Positions 16,844 through 24,785 of a stretch of DNA of 64,000 nucleotides are shown one piece after another (positions within the stretch are counted from its first letter, which is position 1; each line of letters starts with the position of its first letter). The translations under genes and the position numbers were made by a program. Below the pieces are notes generated by a model. The model had not been told where the DNA came from. It ran no database searches and saw nothing but the letters and a program-made list of their open reading frames with translations. This stretch comes from Moellerella sp963519845 (GTDB lineage Bacteria > Pseudomonadota > Gammaproteobacteria > Enterobacterales > Enterobacteriaceae): assembly GCA_963519845.1 (NCBI GenBank), contig CAUQNX010000008.1:94824-158823 (forward strand). The letters are read 5' to 3'.

Positions 16844-18124
16844 TTAAGCGTTTTGAAGAGCAGGTTGAACAAGATTTTTGTCACTATTGGGTTTAACAAT
16901 GATGGTCAAGAGAACCGAAATAAATAGGGCTCCGGCCATAAACATATAAGAAGCGCTTGGGTTGCCAGTAGCACCATTGAGATAACCGACAAACCATGAA
17001 CCGAAGAAGGAACCTAATGCGCCCATGCTGTTAATTAATGCCATAGCGCCACCCGCCACATTTTTTGGCAGCATTTCAGGAATGATGGCAAAGAAGGGAC
17101 CATAAGGTGCGTACATAGCCGCGCCTGCAATCACTAATAGGGTATAAGAGAGCCAGAAGTTAGAGCCGCCGAGTAGATAAGATCCAAGGAAACAGATAGC
17201 GCCGATTAATAACATTGGCCAAACGAATAGTTTACGGTTATTGATTTTGTCTGAGGCCCAAGACACTAACACCATTGCCAGCGCAGCAGCCAAATAAGGT
17301 ACTGACGTTAGCCAACCTGTCTCTATCATGCCGTAATCTGAGGTGGTGCGGATAATCGAAGGCAACCACAGAACAAAACCATAGACCCCGATACTCCAGC
17401 AGAAATATTGGGCGCACAGTAGAACTACATTTTTTGATTTAAAGGCTTCACGATAGTTACGTACTGGCTTGATATTTTTCTGCTCTTCTTCAAAGATGGA
17501 GGCAAGATCCTCTTTCTCTTTCTGCGTTAACCAATCGACCTGACTTGGTTTGTCGCGGGCAGTTCTCCACCAGAAGAAGGCCCATAACACTGCTGGGATA
17601 CCCTCGATAATAAACATTTCACGCCAGCCAAATGCTTGAATCAGATAGCCTGATAGCACTGACATCCACAATACAGTGACAGGATTACCTAAAATCAAAA
17701 AGGTATTGGCTCGCGAACGTTCGGGTTGTGTAAACCAGTTGCTGATATAGATCAGCATGGCAGGCATAACCGCTGCTTCAACAACACCCAGACTAAAACG
17801 AATAATCACTAGCATAGGGATATTACTCACCATACCAGTCAGTGTTGCGAATCCGCCCCAGAGCAGGACACACCAGAAAATTAATTTACGAACACTGCGT
17901 TTTTCCGCATAAATTGCGCCAGGGATTTGGAAGAAAAAATAGCCGAGAAAAAAGAGTGAACCTAATAGCGATGACATCCCTTTAGTAATACCAAGGTCAG
18001 CATTAATTCCTGCGGCGGCAGCAAAGCTATAGTTAGCTCGATCTAAATAGGCCAAACTGTAGGTGATAAAAACAATTGGCATAATGCGCCACCAGCGAGA
18101 AGGGGCTGCAACTTTTGTCGTCAT
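16844..18124 (-). CDS. kguT: 2-Ketogluconate transporter KguT (MFS, anion:cation symporter family)
   Basis: A 426-residue inner-membrane protein with about 12 transmembrane helices, of the MFS anion:cation symporter group that carries sugar acids. The N-terminus WWRIMPIVFITYSLAYLDRANY and the segment GVVEAAVMPAMLIYISNWF are close to Pseudomonas KguT as I recall it. The ATG at 18124 has GAGG at the right distance, while the longest frame begins at an unlikely TTG overlapping kguK. It sits between kguK and kguD with gaps of 14 and 12 nt. Import of 2-ketogluconate is inferred from family and operon. Confidence 0.88.
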   Translation of the reverse strand: MTTKVAAPSRWWRIMPIVFITYSLAYLDRANYSFAAAAGINADLGITKGMSSLLGSLFFLGYFFFQIPGAIYAEKRSVRKLIFWCVLLWGGFATLTGMVSNIPMLVIIRFSLGVVEAAVMPAMLIYISNWFTQPERSRANTFLILGNPVTVLWMSVLSGYLIQAFGWREMFIIEGIPAVLWAFFWWRTARDKPSQVDWLTQKEKEDLASIFEEEQKNIKPVRNYREAFKSKNVVLLCAQYFCWSIGVYGFVLWLPSIIRTTSDYGMIETGWLTSVPYLAAALAMVLVSWASDKINNRKLFVWPMLLIGAICFLGSYLLGGSNFWLSYTLLVIAGAAMYAPYGPFFAIIPEMLPKNVAGGAMALINSMGALGSFFGSWFVGYLNGATGNPSASYMFMAGALFISVLLTIIVKPNSDKNLVQPALQNA

Positions 18125-18138
18125 GGTGAAATCCTCGT

Positions 18139-19131
18139 TCAAGCTTGAAGGGCAGGAGACTCTGCGCTGTTTAAGGTCATTTCTTGTAATAAGGCGCTTT
18201 TGGTTGGTAAGCCTTCGCTATCACCAATCACTTGAATAGCACGAGCACCAATAAAGTTACCGCGACAGACCGCATCCTGTAGGCTACCTCCTTCAAGGAG
18301 TGCGCTGATTACGCCAACGGCAAAGCCATCGCCAGCACCAACGGTATCCACTACATTCTGTACATAGATGGCAGGGACCACACCTTGTTGATCTTGGGAT
18401 GTTTTATAGTAGGCACCCTGTTCACCGGTTTTTATCACCACGGTTTTTACACCTGCATTGAGATAAAAATCGGCAATGGCTTCGGGGGTTGAGTGACCAG
18501 TTAAAATCAGACCCTCTTTCAAGCCTGGCAGAACCCAGTCTGCGGCAAAGGCCAATTTGTTCAACTGAGATACCATTTCTTGCTGTGAGCGCCATAATGT
18601 TGGTCGTAAATTCGGATCAAATGAGATGGTTTTGCCATGTGCTCTCATCCATTGTGCGGCATAAGTGGAGAGTTCATAGGATGTTGCTGATAGTGCTGCC
18701 GCAACACCGCTTAGATGAAGATGACGCGCTTGAGCAAAATATTCTTGATTAAAATCAGCGGGGGATAAGTGACTAGCTGCTGATCCTTTACGAAAATACT
18801 CCACAATGGGATCGGTTCCATTTTCAGCCTTAGATTTGAGCTGAAAACCAGTAGCGAGGTCAGAAGTTATTGTCACCGCATTATGATCAACATTTTCGCG
18901 ATCTAATGTCGCCAAGATAAAACGGCCAAAGGAGTCATTACCCAAACGACTCACCCAGCCACTTTTTAGACCAAGACGAGAGAGGCCGATAGCTACATTG
19001 AGCTCAGCACCCGCAGCACGACGAATAAAGTGTTCTACATTATGTAACTCACCGGGTTGCGCTGCGACAAACATCATCATAGCCTCGCCGAGAGTGACGA
19101 CATCAAGTTTATTATTATTCTGAATATTCAT
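18139..19131 (-). CDS. kguK: 2-Ketogluconate kinase KguK (PfkB family)
   Basis: A 330-residue PfkB/ribokinase-family sugar kinase. The N-terminal signature lies in GAELNVAIGLSRLGLKSGWVS, and the C-terminal DTVGAGDGFAVGV carries the catalytic Asp and anion hole. The nearest families are 2-keto-3-deoxygluconate kinase (KdgK) and 2-ketogluconate kinase. The operon partners (KguD reductase and Edd) fit phosphorylation of 2-ketogluconate to the 6-phosphate better than KDG kinase activity. It follows kguE by 4 nt and has a weak ribosome site, suggesting translational coupling. Confidence 0.86.
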   Translation of the reverse strand: MNIQNNNKLDVVTLGEAMMMFVAAQPGELHNVEHFIRRAAGAELNVAIGLSRLGLKSGWVSRLGNDSFGRFILATLDRENVDHNAVTITSDLATGFQLKSKAENGTDPIVEYFRKGSAASHLSPADFNQEYFAQARHLHLSGVAAALSATSYELSTYAAQWMRAHGKTISFDPNLRPTLWRSQQEMVSQLNKLAFAADWVLPGLKEGLILTGHSTPEAIADFYLNAGVKTVVIKTGEQGAYYKTSQDQQGVVPAIYVQNVVDTVGAGDGFAVGVISALLEGGSLQDAVCRGNFIGARAIQVIGDSEGLPTKSALLQEMTLNSAESPALQA

Positions 19132-19135
19132 TAGG

Positions 19136-19885
19136 TTAAATATCCTTTAACTGAGAGATATAATGGTTTGTAACAGCCGTCAGATCTTGGCCTATTAATG
19201 GAAACTCAATACCGCGAGGAACATTGTTAGGCAAGCAGGACAAAACTTTTTTCCAGCTTCCATCGCTATCATCCAGCGCAATTGCCACGCGTTTATTGGC
19301 TTTTATCTCGCTCTCTTTTACATGGATATAGGCGACAAAAGAGGAAAAAGTTTGTGCGGCGATCAGAGCGTCTTCTCCATGCCAGTGCCAGTTAGCCATA
19401 TCAAAGGTCATTTTTATCGGTAAAGCGTTCAATTTGACCGACTCAAAGAAGCGAATTAAAGGGGCTATATGGCCGCCTTCTGCTGTTTGATCATTTTCGA
19501 TCACTAGCTGTACGGATGAGTTGTGAAGTAGCGGTAATAATGGTGATAGATCATATAGAGCGGGCAGGTGGCCTAATGATAATTTAAGATAACGAGCCCC
19601 TAAGAGCTTACTATCAAATAAACTATTTTGTACTAAGTCGAGATCGATAGCACCTGAGTTATCAAAGAGTGTACAAGGAACTGAATAAACAGATATAAGT
19701 GCTAATTGCTTAATTTTAAGTGCTATTTTTTCCAGATTATCATTGGGTGACAATAGCTCTTGGCGTATTTCAACGCCATCTGCACCACTGGATTTGATCA
19801 TTTCTAATAATGCGAGCTGCCCCCCAAGTTGTGCAACTTTGTCATTGCCATAGGCGGCGGTTACCACAATTATTTCGTTGTTCAT
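19136..19885 (-). CDS. kguE: KguE-like sugar phosphate isomerase/epimerase (TIM barrel)
   Basis: A 249-residue protein of the xylose-isomerase-like TIM-barrel (AP endonuclease 2) family. Likely metal ligands follow the family order: Glu in LVIENDQ, Asp in MTFDMANWHWHGED, His in YIHVKE and Glu in GIEFPL. KguE is the first gene of the kgu operon in Pseudomonas, but its reaction is not established. I start at the ATG at 19885, which has AGGA 6-7 nt upstream; the longer frame begins at TTG without a ribosome site. Its promoter region contains a LacI-type operator and a CRP site. Confidence 0.8.
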   Translation of the reverse strand: MNNEIIVVTAAYGNDKVAQLGGQLALLEMIKSSGADGVEIRQELLSPNDNLEKIALKIKQLALISVYSVPCTLFDNSGAIDLDLVQNSLFDSKLLGARYLKLSLGHLPALYDLSPLLPLLHNSSVQLVIENDQTAEGGHIAPLIRFFESVKLNALPIKMTFDMANWHWHGEDALIAAQTFSSFVAYIHVKESEIKANKRVAIALDDSDGSWKKVLSCLPNNVPRGIEFPLIGQDLTAVTNHYISQLKDI

Positions 19886-19910
19886 TAGCTTTCCTGCCAA
19901 ATCAATAAAG

Positions 19911-19922
19911 GATATCGATATC
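19911..19922. promoter_or_regulatory. Perfect palindrome GATATCGATATC in the kguE leader
   Basis: A 12-bp perfect palindrome centred on CG, 26-37 bp before the kguE ATG; a related ATATCGAT occurs at about 19936. CG-centred dyads are typical of LacI-family sites, so it may be an auxiliary operator, but it differs from the main palindrome. Confidence 0.35.
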
Positions 19923-19966
19923 TATTTTTGCCCTAATATCGATGCTAAAAACTACTCTATGGGCTC

Positions 19967-19988
19967 ATTATGGAATCGGTTCCATAAT
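19967..19988 (-). promoter_or_regulatory. LacI-type operator and -10 element of the kgu operon
   Basis: A 22-bp palindrome with half-site ATTATGGAA, centred on CG, and only one mismatched pair (19976/19979). Its outer part supplies CATAAT on the minus strand (19972-19967), a good -10 hexamer for kguE with a predicted start near 19960. A repressor bound here would block the promoter. PtxS is the expected ligand. Confidence 0.68.
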
Positions 19989-20010
19989 TAACGCTAGAGG
20001 CGGAGTTAGA

Positions 20011-20032
20011 AAATGTGATGTTAGTCACTAAT
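20011..20032. promoter_or_regulatory. CRP-cAMP site of the kgu promoter
   Basis: TGTGA-N6-TCACT (20014-20029) differs from the CRP core consensus at one base. Its centre, 20021.5, lies about 61.5 bp upstream of the start predicted from the CATAAT at 19972-19967, the class I spacing seen at lac. Catabolite control of 2-ketogluconate use is inferred. Confidence 0.65.
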
Positions 20033-20699
20033 CCACAGTAAATAGCAGGTTATTTATCGAATAGAGTCACATTTTAAATTTTACGGTATGGAATGGGTAA
20101 AATAGAGGTGGCAATAGCGGTCAGGAGCGTATTTGAGCTAGCTTACTGAAATAAGATGTGTTTTTCATTGGATGATAAAAAAAATTACTATTATGTTTTA
20201 GTTTTAAATATTCATCAAATTAAGGTGTATCAAGTAACTCAATGTAATACTAGCTATTTTATCATTAAAAAATATAATTTTTATTAATTATATTCAATTT
20301 AGTCGATATTAAAAATTACAATTCATTAAAATATTTAATCTATTTTTAGCTTTATGCATTCAGCTTTTTGATGAGTAGATATTTATTTCTAGCTCTTAAA
20401 TAACCTATTTCTTAATTAATAAATAATGTGGTTATTATTTAGATTGATGTGTAAATATTTCAATCATTTCAGCTGATTAACATGAATTTCTCTGTGGTTA
20501 ATTTACATTATTTAATCGCTACTATCATAGATAAGTAAAGTAACAACTATTTAACTAATCTATATAAAAAGCAAAATAATCATGAGTACCACCTTAATAA
20601 ATCGATAATTCCGATGTGTTATCGACGAATAAACGACTTTTTACGAATTGATTGTTAGCATAATATTAACATCCGTTCAATTTTTAAGGTTAACTAAGT

Positions 20700-21878
20700 A
20701 TGACAGCAATTATTCGTCAATTTTTAAAACTAGAGGCTGCTGGTGGTTTGCTTCTCATTATTGCTGCCATTGCCGCTTTGATTATGGCCAATACGCCATT
20801 ACAGGGCCTATATCAGCAATTCCTTGATATTCCTGTGGGCATAAAATTTGCCGCACTGGAAATTGATAAAACATTACTCCTATGGGTAAATGATTTTTTA
20901 ATGGCGATCTTCTTTCTCGTCGTGGGATTAGAAGTTAAACGTGAGTTACTTGAAGGTTCTTTAGCGGGTCGTGATAAAGCCATTTTCCCCGCTATTGCAG
21001 CCTTGGGCGGAATGCTGGTTCCCGCTGCAATCTATTTACTTTTTAATGGCGCTGATGAGATCACCCGCCAAGGTTGGGCGATCCCCGCGGCAACAGATAT
21101 TGCCTTCGCATTAGGTGTTATGGCGCTGTTGGGTAAGCGAGTGCCAACCGAGTTGAAGGTTTTCCTTTTAGCGTTAGCAATCATTGATGACTTAGGTGTT
21201 ATTGTCATTATTGCTATTTTTTATACTAAATCCGTCTCTCTAGTTGCATTAGGTTTAGCCGTTGCTTCCGTGTTGTTACTCATACTGATGAACTGGCGTC
21301 GAGTAGAAAATACCCCCGCTTACTTAATTGTGGGTTTGATCCTGTGGGTCTGTATTTTGAAATCGGGTGTACACGCCACTTTAGCTGGGGTGATTGTCGG
21401 TTTCTTAATTCCATTGCGTGGCGGTGGTAGCTCTAAACCATCAGAAGAGTTAGAGCATGTATTACATCCTTGGGTGGCTTATATGATCTTACCTATTTTT
21501 GCTTTCTCTAACGCAGGGGTTCAACTAACAGGGGTTACGTTAGATGGATTAATGAGTGCACTACCTATTGGGATTGCAGCGGGTCTATTTATCGGTAAGC
21601 CGTTAGGGATCTTTTTGTTTAGCTGCATTTCGGTAAAACTAGGGTTGGCAAAACTGCCTGGTGCGATTAATCTCAAGCAAATATTTGCCGTTTCTGTGTT
21701 ATGTGGGATCGGATTTACCATGTCTATTTTTATTGCGGGTCTGGCATTCAGCGATTTAGACGAAACCTTTAGTACCTACTCGCGACTGGGAATTTTGATT
21801 GGTTCGACCACAGCAGCAGTTATTGGCTTTATTTTGCTAAGATTGGCCTTACCGAATCCACAGGCAAGACAATCTTAG
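20700..21878 (+). CDS. nhaA: Sodium/proton antiporter NhaA
   Basis: A 392-residue inner-membrane antiporter exchanging one Na+ or Li+ for two H+, important for sodium and alkaline pH tolerance. About 12 transmembrane segments are apparent. The transport aspartates are Asp163-Asp164 in LALAIIDDLGVI, the same positions as in E. coli (388 residues). AIPAATDIAFALGV and GVHATLAGVIVGF are also conserved. It is followed by a strong hairpin and then nhaR. The ribosome site AAGG is somewhat far from the ATG. Confidence 0.97.
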   Translation: MTAIIRQFLKLEAAGGLLLIIAAIAALIMANTPLQGLYQQFLDIPVGIKFAALEIDKTLLLWVNDFLMAIFFLVVGLEVKRELLEGSLAGRDKAIFPAIAALGGMLVPAAIYLLFNGADEITRQGWAIPAATDIAFALGVMALLGKRVPTELKVFLLALAIIDDLGVIVIIAIFYTKSVSLVALGLAVASVLLLILMNWRRVENTPAYLIVGLILWVCILKSGVHATLAGVIVGFLIPLRGGGSSKPSEELEHVLHPWVAYMILPIFAFSNAGVQLTGVTLDGLMSALPIGIAAGLFIGKPLGIFLFSCISVKLGLAKLPGAINLKQIFAVSVLCGIGFTMSIFIAGLAFSDLDETFSTYSRLGILIGSTTAAVIGFILLRLALPNPQARQS

Positions 21879-21941
21879 ACGTGACTTTAAATTTGTAATA
21901 AGATTTAACGTCAGAAATTCCGAGTTAATTTCGATAATGTG

Positions 21942-21982
21942 CTCGCGGTATGATTATCTTTATCATGCTGCGAGTATTTTAT
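21942..21982 (+). terminator. Hairpin terminator between nhaA and nhaR
   Basis: A 13-bp stem (21942-21954 with 21962-21974, including two G-T pairs) with loop TATCTTT, followed by TATTTTAT. It suggests at least partial termination of nhaA, with nhaR dependent on readthrough or its own promoter. Confidence 0.65.
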
Positions 21983-22067
21983 ATTAGGTACAGACTCCTA
22001 AATGTAGGAGGGTAGGTAGGGGCATAGGTCAATATCTATATTTATTCGCGGTACAGAAGGAAAAGAT

Positions 22068-22991
22068 ATGCAGGTGTCACACTTGAACTTTAATCATCTC
22101 TACTACTTTTGGCATGTTTGCAAAGAGGGTTCCGTGGTAGGTGCAGCGGAAGCGCTTTTTTTGACACCACAAACCATCACAGGCCAAATTAAAGCACTAG
22201 AGGAACGATTGGCAGGGAAATTATTTAAACGTCAGGGACGCGGTCTGGTGCCATCAGAATTGGGCCAGCTGATTTTCCGTTATGCGGATAAAATGTTTTC
22301 TTTAAGCCAAGAAATGTTGGATATCGTTAACTATAGCCGTGAATCCAATCTCCTGTTTGATGTTGGAGTTGCGGATGCTTTATCGAAAGGTTTAGTTAGT
22401 CGTGTTCTCGAAACAGCAGTAGTCGAACATGAACAAATTCATCTACGCTGTTTTGAATCAACTCATGAGCTGTTACTCGAACAATTAAGTCAGCATAAGC
22501 TGGACATGATTTTATCTGACTGTCCTGTCGACTCATCGCAACAAGAAGGGCTATTCTCGGTAAAACTAGGTGAATGTAGCATGAGTTTCTTTTGCCGTGA
22601 ACCAGCACCAAAGAAACCCTTTCCCGAGTGCCTTGAAGAGCGTCGCTTGTTAATCCCCGGTCGTCGTTCTATGTTAGGTCGTCATATTCTGACTTGGATA
22701 CGCAATAAAAATTTGCAGGTAGAAGTCTTAGGCGAGTTTGATGATGCGGCGTTAATGAAAGCTTTTGGTATGCATCATAATGCTATTTTTGTTGCACCAT
22801 CACTCTACACTAAAGATATTTTTGCTGATGATAGAGTGGTTGAGCTGGGGACGTTAGATAGTGTGAAAGAAGAGTACTATGTGATTTTTGCTGAGCGAAT
22901 GATCCAACATCCTGCAGTACAGCGTGTTTGCAATAAAGATTTTTCGCAGATTTTTAGTCAGCCTTTTAATAATTTAGAACAAAAAATTTAA
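22068..22991 (+). CDS. nhaR: Transcriptional activator NhaR
   Basis: A 307-residue LysR-family regulator matching NhaR, which activates nhaA in response to sodium. The N-terminal helix-turn-helix is in LYYFWHVCKEGSVVGAAEALFLTPQTITGQIKALEERL, with the effector-binding domain after residue 90. AAGGA lies 4-8 nt before the ATG. Position directly after nhaA and full-length similarity make the assignment safe. It ends at a terminator shared with rpsT. Confidence 0.95.
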   Translation: MQVSHLNFNHLYYFWHVCKEGSVVGAAEALFLTPQTITGQIKALEERLAGKLFKRQGRGLVPSELGQLIFRYADKMFSLSQEMLDIVNYSRESNLLFDVGVADALSKGLVSRVLETAVVEHEQIHLRCFESTHELLLEQLSQHKLDMILSDCPVDSSQQEGLFSVKLGECSMSFFCREPAPKKPFPECLEERRLLIPGRRSMLGRHILTWIRNKNLQVEVLGEFDDAALMKAFGMHHNAIFVAPSLYTKDIFADDRVVELGTLDSVKEEYYVIFAERMIQHPAVQRVCNKDFSQIFSQPFNNLEQKI

Positions 22992-23020
22992 TTTTTAAGG
23001 CAAGAAGACAATTTTAAGAT

Positions 23021-23049
23021 AAAAAAAAACCGGCCTAAGCCGGTTTTTT
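23021..23049. terminator. Bidirectional terminator, nhaR/rpsT
   Basis: CCGGC (23030-23034) and GCCGG (23039-23043) with loop CTAA, flanked by nine A's on the left and six T's on the right; symmetric, so it serves both convergent genes. Confidence 0.92.
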
Positions 23050-23067
23050 AACTAAATCAAAGCGATA

Positions 23068-23328
23068 TTACATTGCTTTGATTTGAGCCGCTAAATTACT
23101 TTTATGACGAGCAGCTTTATTTTTGTGGTACAGCCCTTTAGTAGCATGGCGGTCAACAATTGGTTGCATGTCATTGAATGCTTTTTGTGCAGCTTCTTTA
23201 TCGCCAGAAGCGATAGCAACATAGACTTTCTTGATAAAAGTACGCACCATAGAACGACGGCTAGCATTATGCTGACGACGACTCTCTGACTGAATGGCGC
23301 GTTTCTTAGCTGATTTGATATTAGCCAA
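23068..23328 (-). CDS. rpsT: 30S ribosomal protein S20
   Basis: An 86-residue S20 that binds 16S rRNA early in 30S assembly. The sequence ANIKSAKKRAIQSESRRQHNASRRSMVRTF and the basic C-terminus are characteristic. The start is a TTG (UUG) at 23328, with GGGAG 9 nt upstream; E. coli rpsT also uses UUG, which is tied to autogenous translational control. The open frame upstream is leader, not coding. A sigma-70 promoter is visible at 23377-23405. Confidence 0.96.
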   Translation of the reverse strand: MANIKSAKKRAIQSESRRQHNASRRSMVRTFIKKVYVAIASGDKEAAQKAFNDMQPIVDRHATKGLYHKNKAARHKSNLAAQIKAM

Positions 23329-23818
23329 GGTTAAACTCCCAAATATATTCTTTCGAGGACAATTCAAAGGTCGAGGAATATGCCTTTTCGCCCTTCATTT
23401 GTCAATGGATTTGTGCAAATAAGCGTCTTGTACATCGACACTGATTGTTGCGTTGTGAATAGCGCAGGATTTTACCAGTTAACGCCACCAGAATACAGAT
23501 GTTAACACGAAAAAATCATAATTGATTATACAGAAATAAAAACATTTATTTTAATTAGCGTGTTAGACGTCGATAACAGTGACATATAAGGCCAAAATAA
23601 CAAAGCGTGAAGTGTCTGATCGGTTATAATTTAGACTGATGCGGTGAGTAGAGGCTGTGCTGAGCGATGAAAGTGAGATAAATTGAATATTTTTCGAGAC
23701 CTCAGCGCAATTTTGTTGTATTGATAATTCATATTGATGAAATCCTTTTACGATCTTGGGTTAACCTTGGGTCGAGTACAAGGTATAATCGGGATATTTC
23801 CACGGTATTGAGCCTGTT
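23329..23818. other. Divergent rpsT/ribF intergenic region
   Basis: About 490 bp holding the rpsT promoter and leader. The ribF-proximal part has no clear frame; the promoter for the ribF-ileS-lspA operon should lie in 23580-23800 but was not assigned. Confidence 0.6.
23377..23405 (-). promoter_or_regulatory. Sigma-70 promoter of rpsT
   Basis: On the minus strand, TTGACA (23405-23400), 17 bp, CATATT (23382-23377), about 50-75 nt before the UUG start. Confidence 0.75.
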
Positions 23819-24745
23819 ATGGAGCTAATTCGCGGTTTACAGAATATTCAGGCGCGCCATTATGGCTGCGTGCTGACTATGGGTAATTTTGATGGTGTCC
23901 ATCGCGGGCATCAGGTTCTACTGAAAAATTTAAAGCGAGAAGGTGAGCGGCTGGGGCTGCCGACGATGGTAATGATCTTTGAACCCCAACCACTCGAGTT
24001 TTTTATTCATGATAAAGCTCCGGCGCGTTTAACCCGTCTTCGCGACAAGGTAAAATATCTTGCGGAAAATGGGGTTGATTATTTGCTCTGTGTAAAATTC
24101 AACCAACAATTTGCCGCATTAACGCCAGACGAGTTTGTTTCAGAGTTGCTGGTCAAAAAATTGGGTGTTAAATTTTTGGCTATTGGTGATGATTTTCGTT
24201 TTGGCAAAAATCGCATGGGCGATTTCCACTTTTTACAGCAAGCGGGAGTCCAGAATGGTTTTGCGGTTGCCGATACAGAGAGTTTTTGTGATTCAGGATT
24301 GCGCATTAGCAGCACTGCGATCCGTAAAGCGATACAAGAAGATGATCTGTCACTGGCTGAATCACTGTTAGGCCGTCCTTATCGAATCAGTGGGCGAGTA
24401 GTACATGGTAACCAACTTGGTCGCACGATAGGCTTCCCAACGGCGAATATCCCGTTAAAACGGCGTGTAACACCCGTAACAGGCGTGTATGCCGTTGAGG
24501 TCTATGGACTGGGTGATAAACCCTTGCCTGGCGTTGCTAATATTGGCACTCGGCCGACAGTGTCAGGTAAAGGTCAACAATTAGAAGTTCATCTTATTGA
24601 TGCCTGCATGGATTTGTATGGGCGCCATATTGATGTTGTTTTGCGTAAAAAATTACGCGATGAGCAGCGGTTTGCTTCACTTGATGCTTTGAAGGAGCAG
24701 ATCGCGAATGATGTGATAGCGGCAAGAGTGTTCTTGCAGCAGTGA
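23819..24745 (+). CDS. ribF: Bifunctional riboflavin kinase/FAD synthetase
   Basis: A 308-residue enzyme making FMN from riboflavin and then FAD from FMN. The N-terminal adenylyltransferase domain has LTMGNFDGVHRGHQ (about 20-33) and the RISSTAIR motif near 160-168; the C-terminal riboflavin kinase domain (about 185-305) has GRTIGFPTANIPL and GVANIGTRPT. Full-length match to E. coli RibF (313). It leads ribF-ileS-lspA, with 40 nt to ileS. Confidence 0.97.
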   Translation: MELIRGLQNIQARHYGCVLTMGNFDGVHRGHQVLLKNLKREGERLGLPTMVMIFEPQPLEFFIHDKAPARLTRLRDKVKYLAENGVDYLLCVKFNQQFAALTPDEFVSELLVKKLGVKFLAIGDDFRFGKNRMGDFHFLQQAGVQNGFAVADTESFCDSGLRISSTAIRKAIQEDDLSLAESLLGRPYRISGRVVHGNQLGRTIGFPTANIPLKRRVTPVTGVYAVEVYGLGDKPLPGVANIGTRPTVSGKGQQLEVHLIDACMDLYGRHIDVVLRKKLRDEQRFASLDALKEQIANDVIAARVFLQQ

Positions 24746-24785
24746 CCGTCATTTAATTTAGCGGAAAAATGGAACTGAGAATCGA

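Larger units (their letters stand above)
19886..20699. other. Divergent kguE/nhaA intergenic region
   Basis: About 814 bp. The kguE-proximal 150 bp hold two dyads (19911-19922 and 19967-19988) and a CRP-like site (20011-20032). The rest, to 20699, is very AT-rich with no convincing frame and must contain the nhaA promoter; a TAATAT near 20660 is a possible -10, but I do not assign it. Confidence 0.65.
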
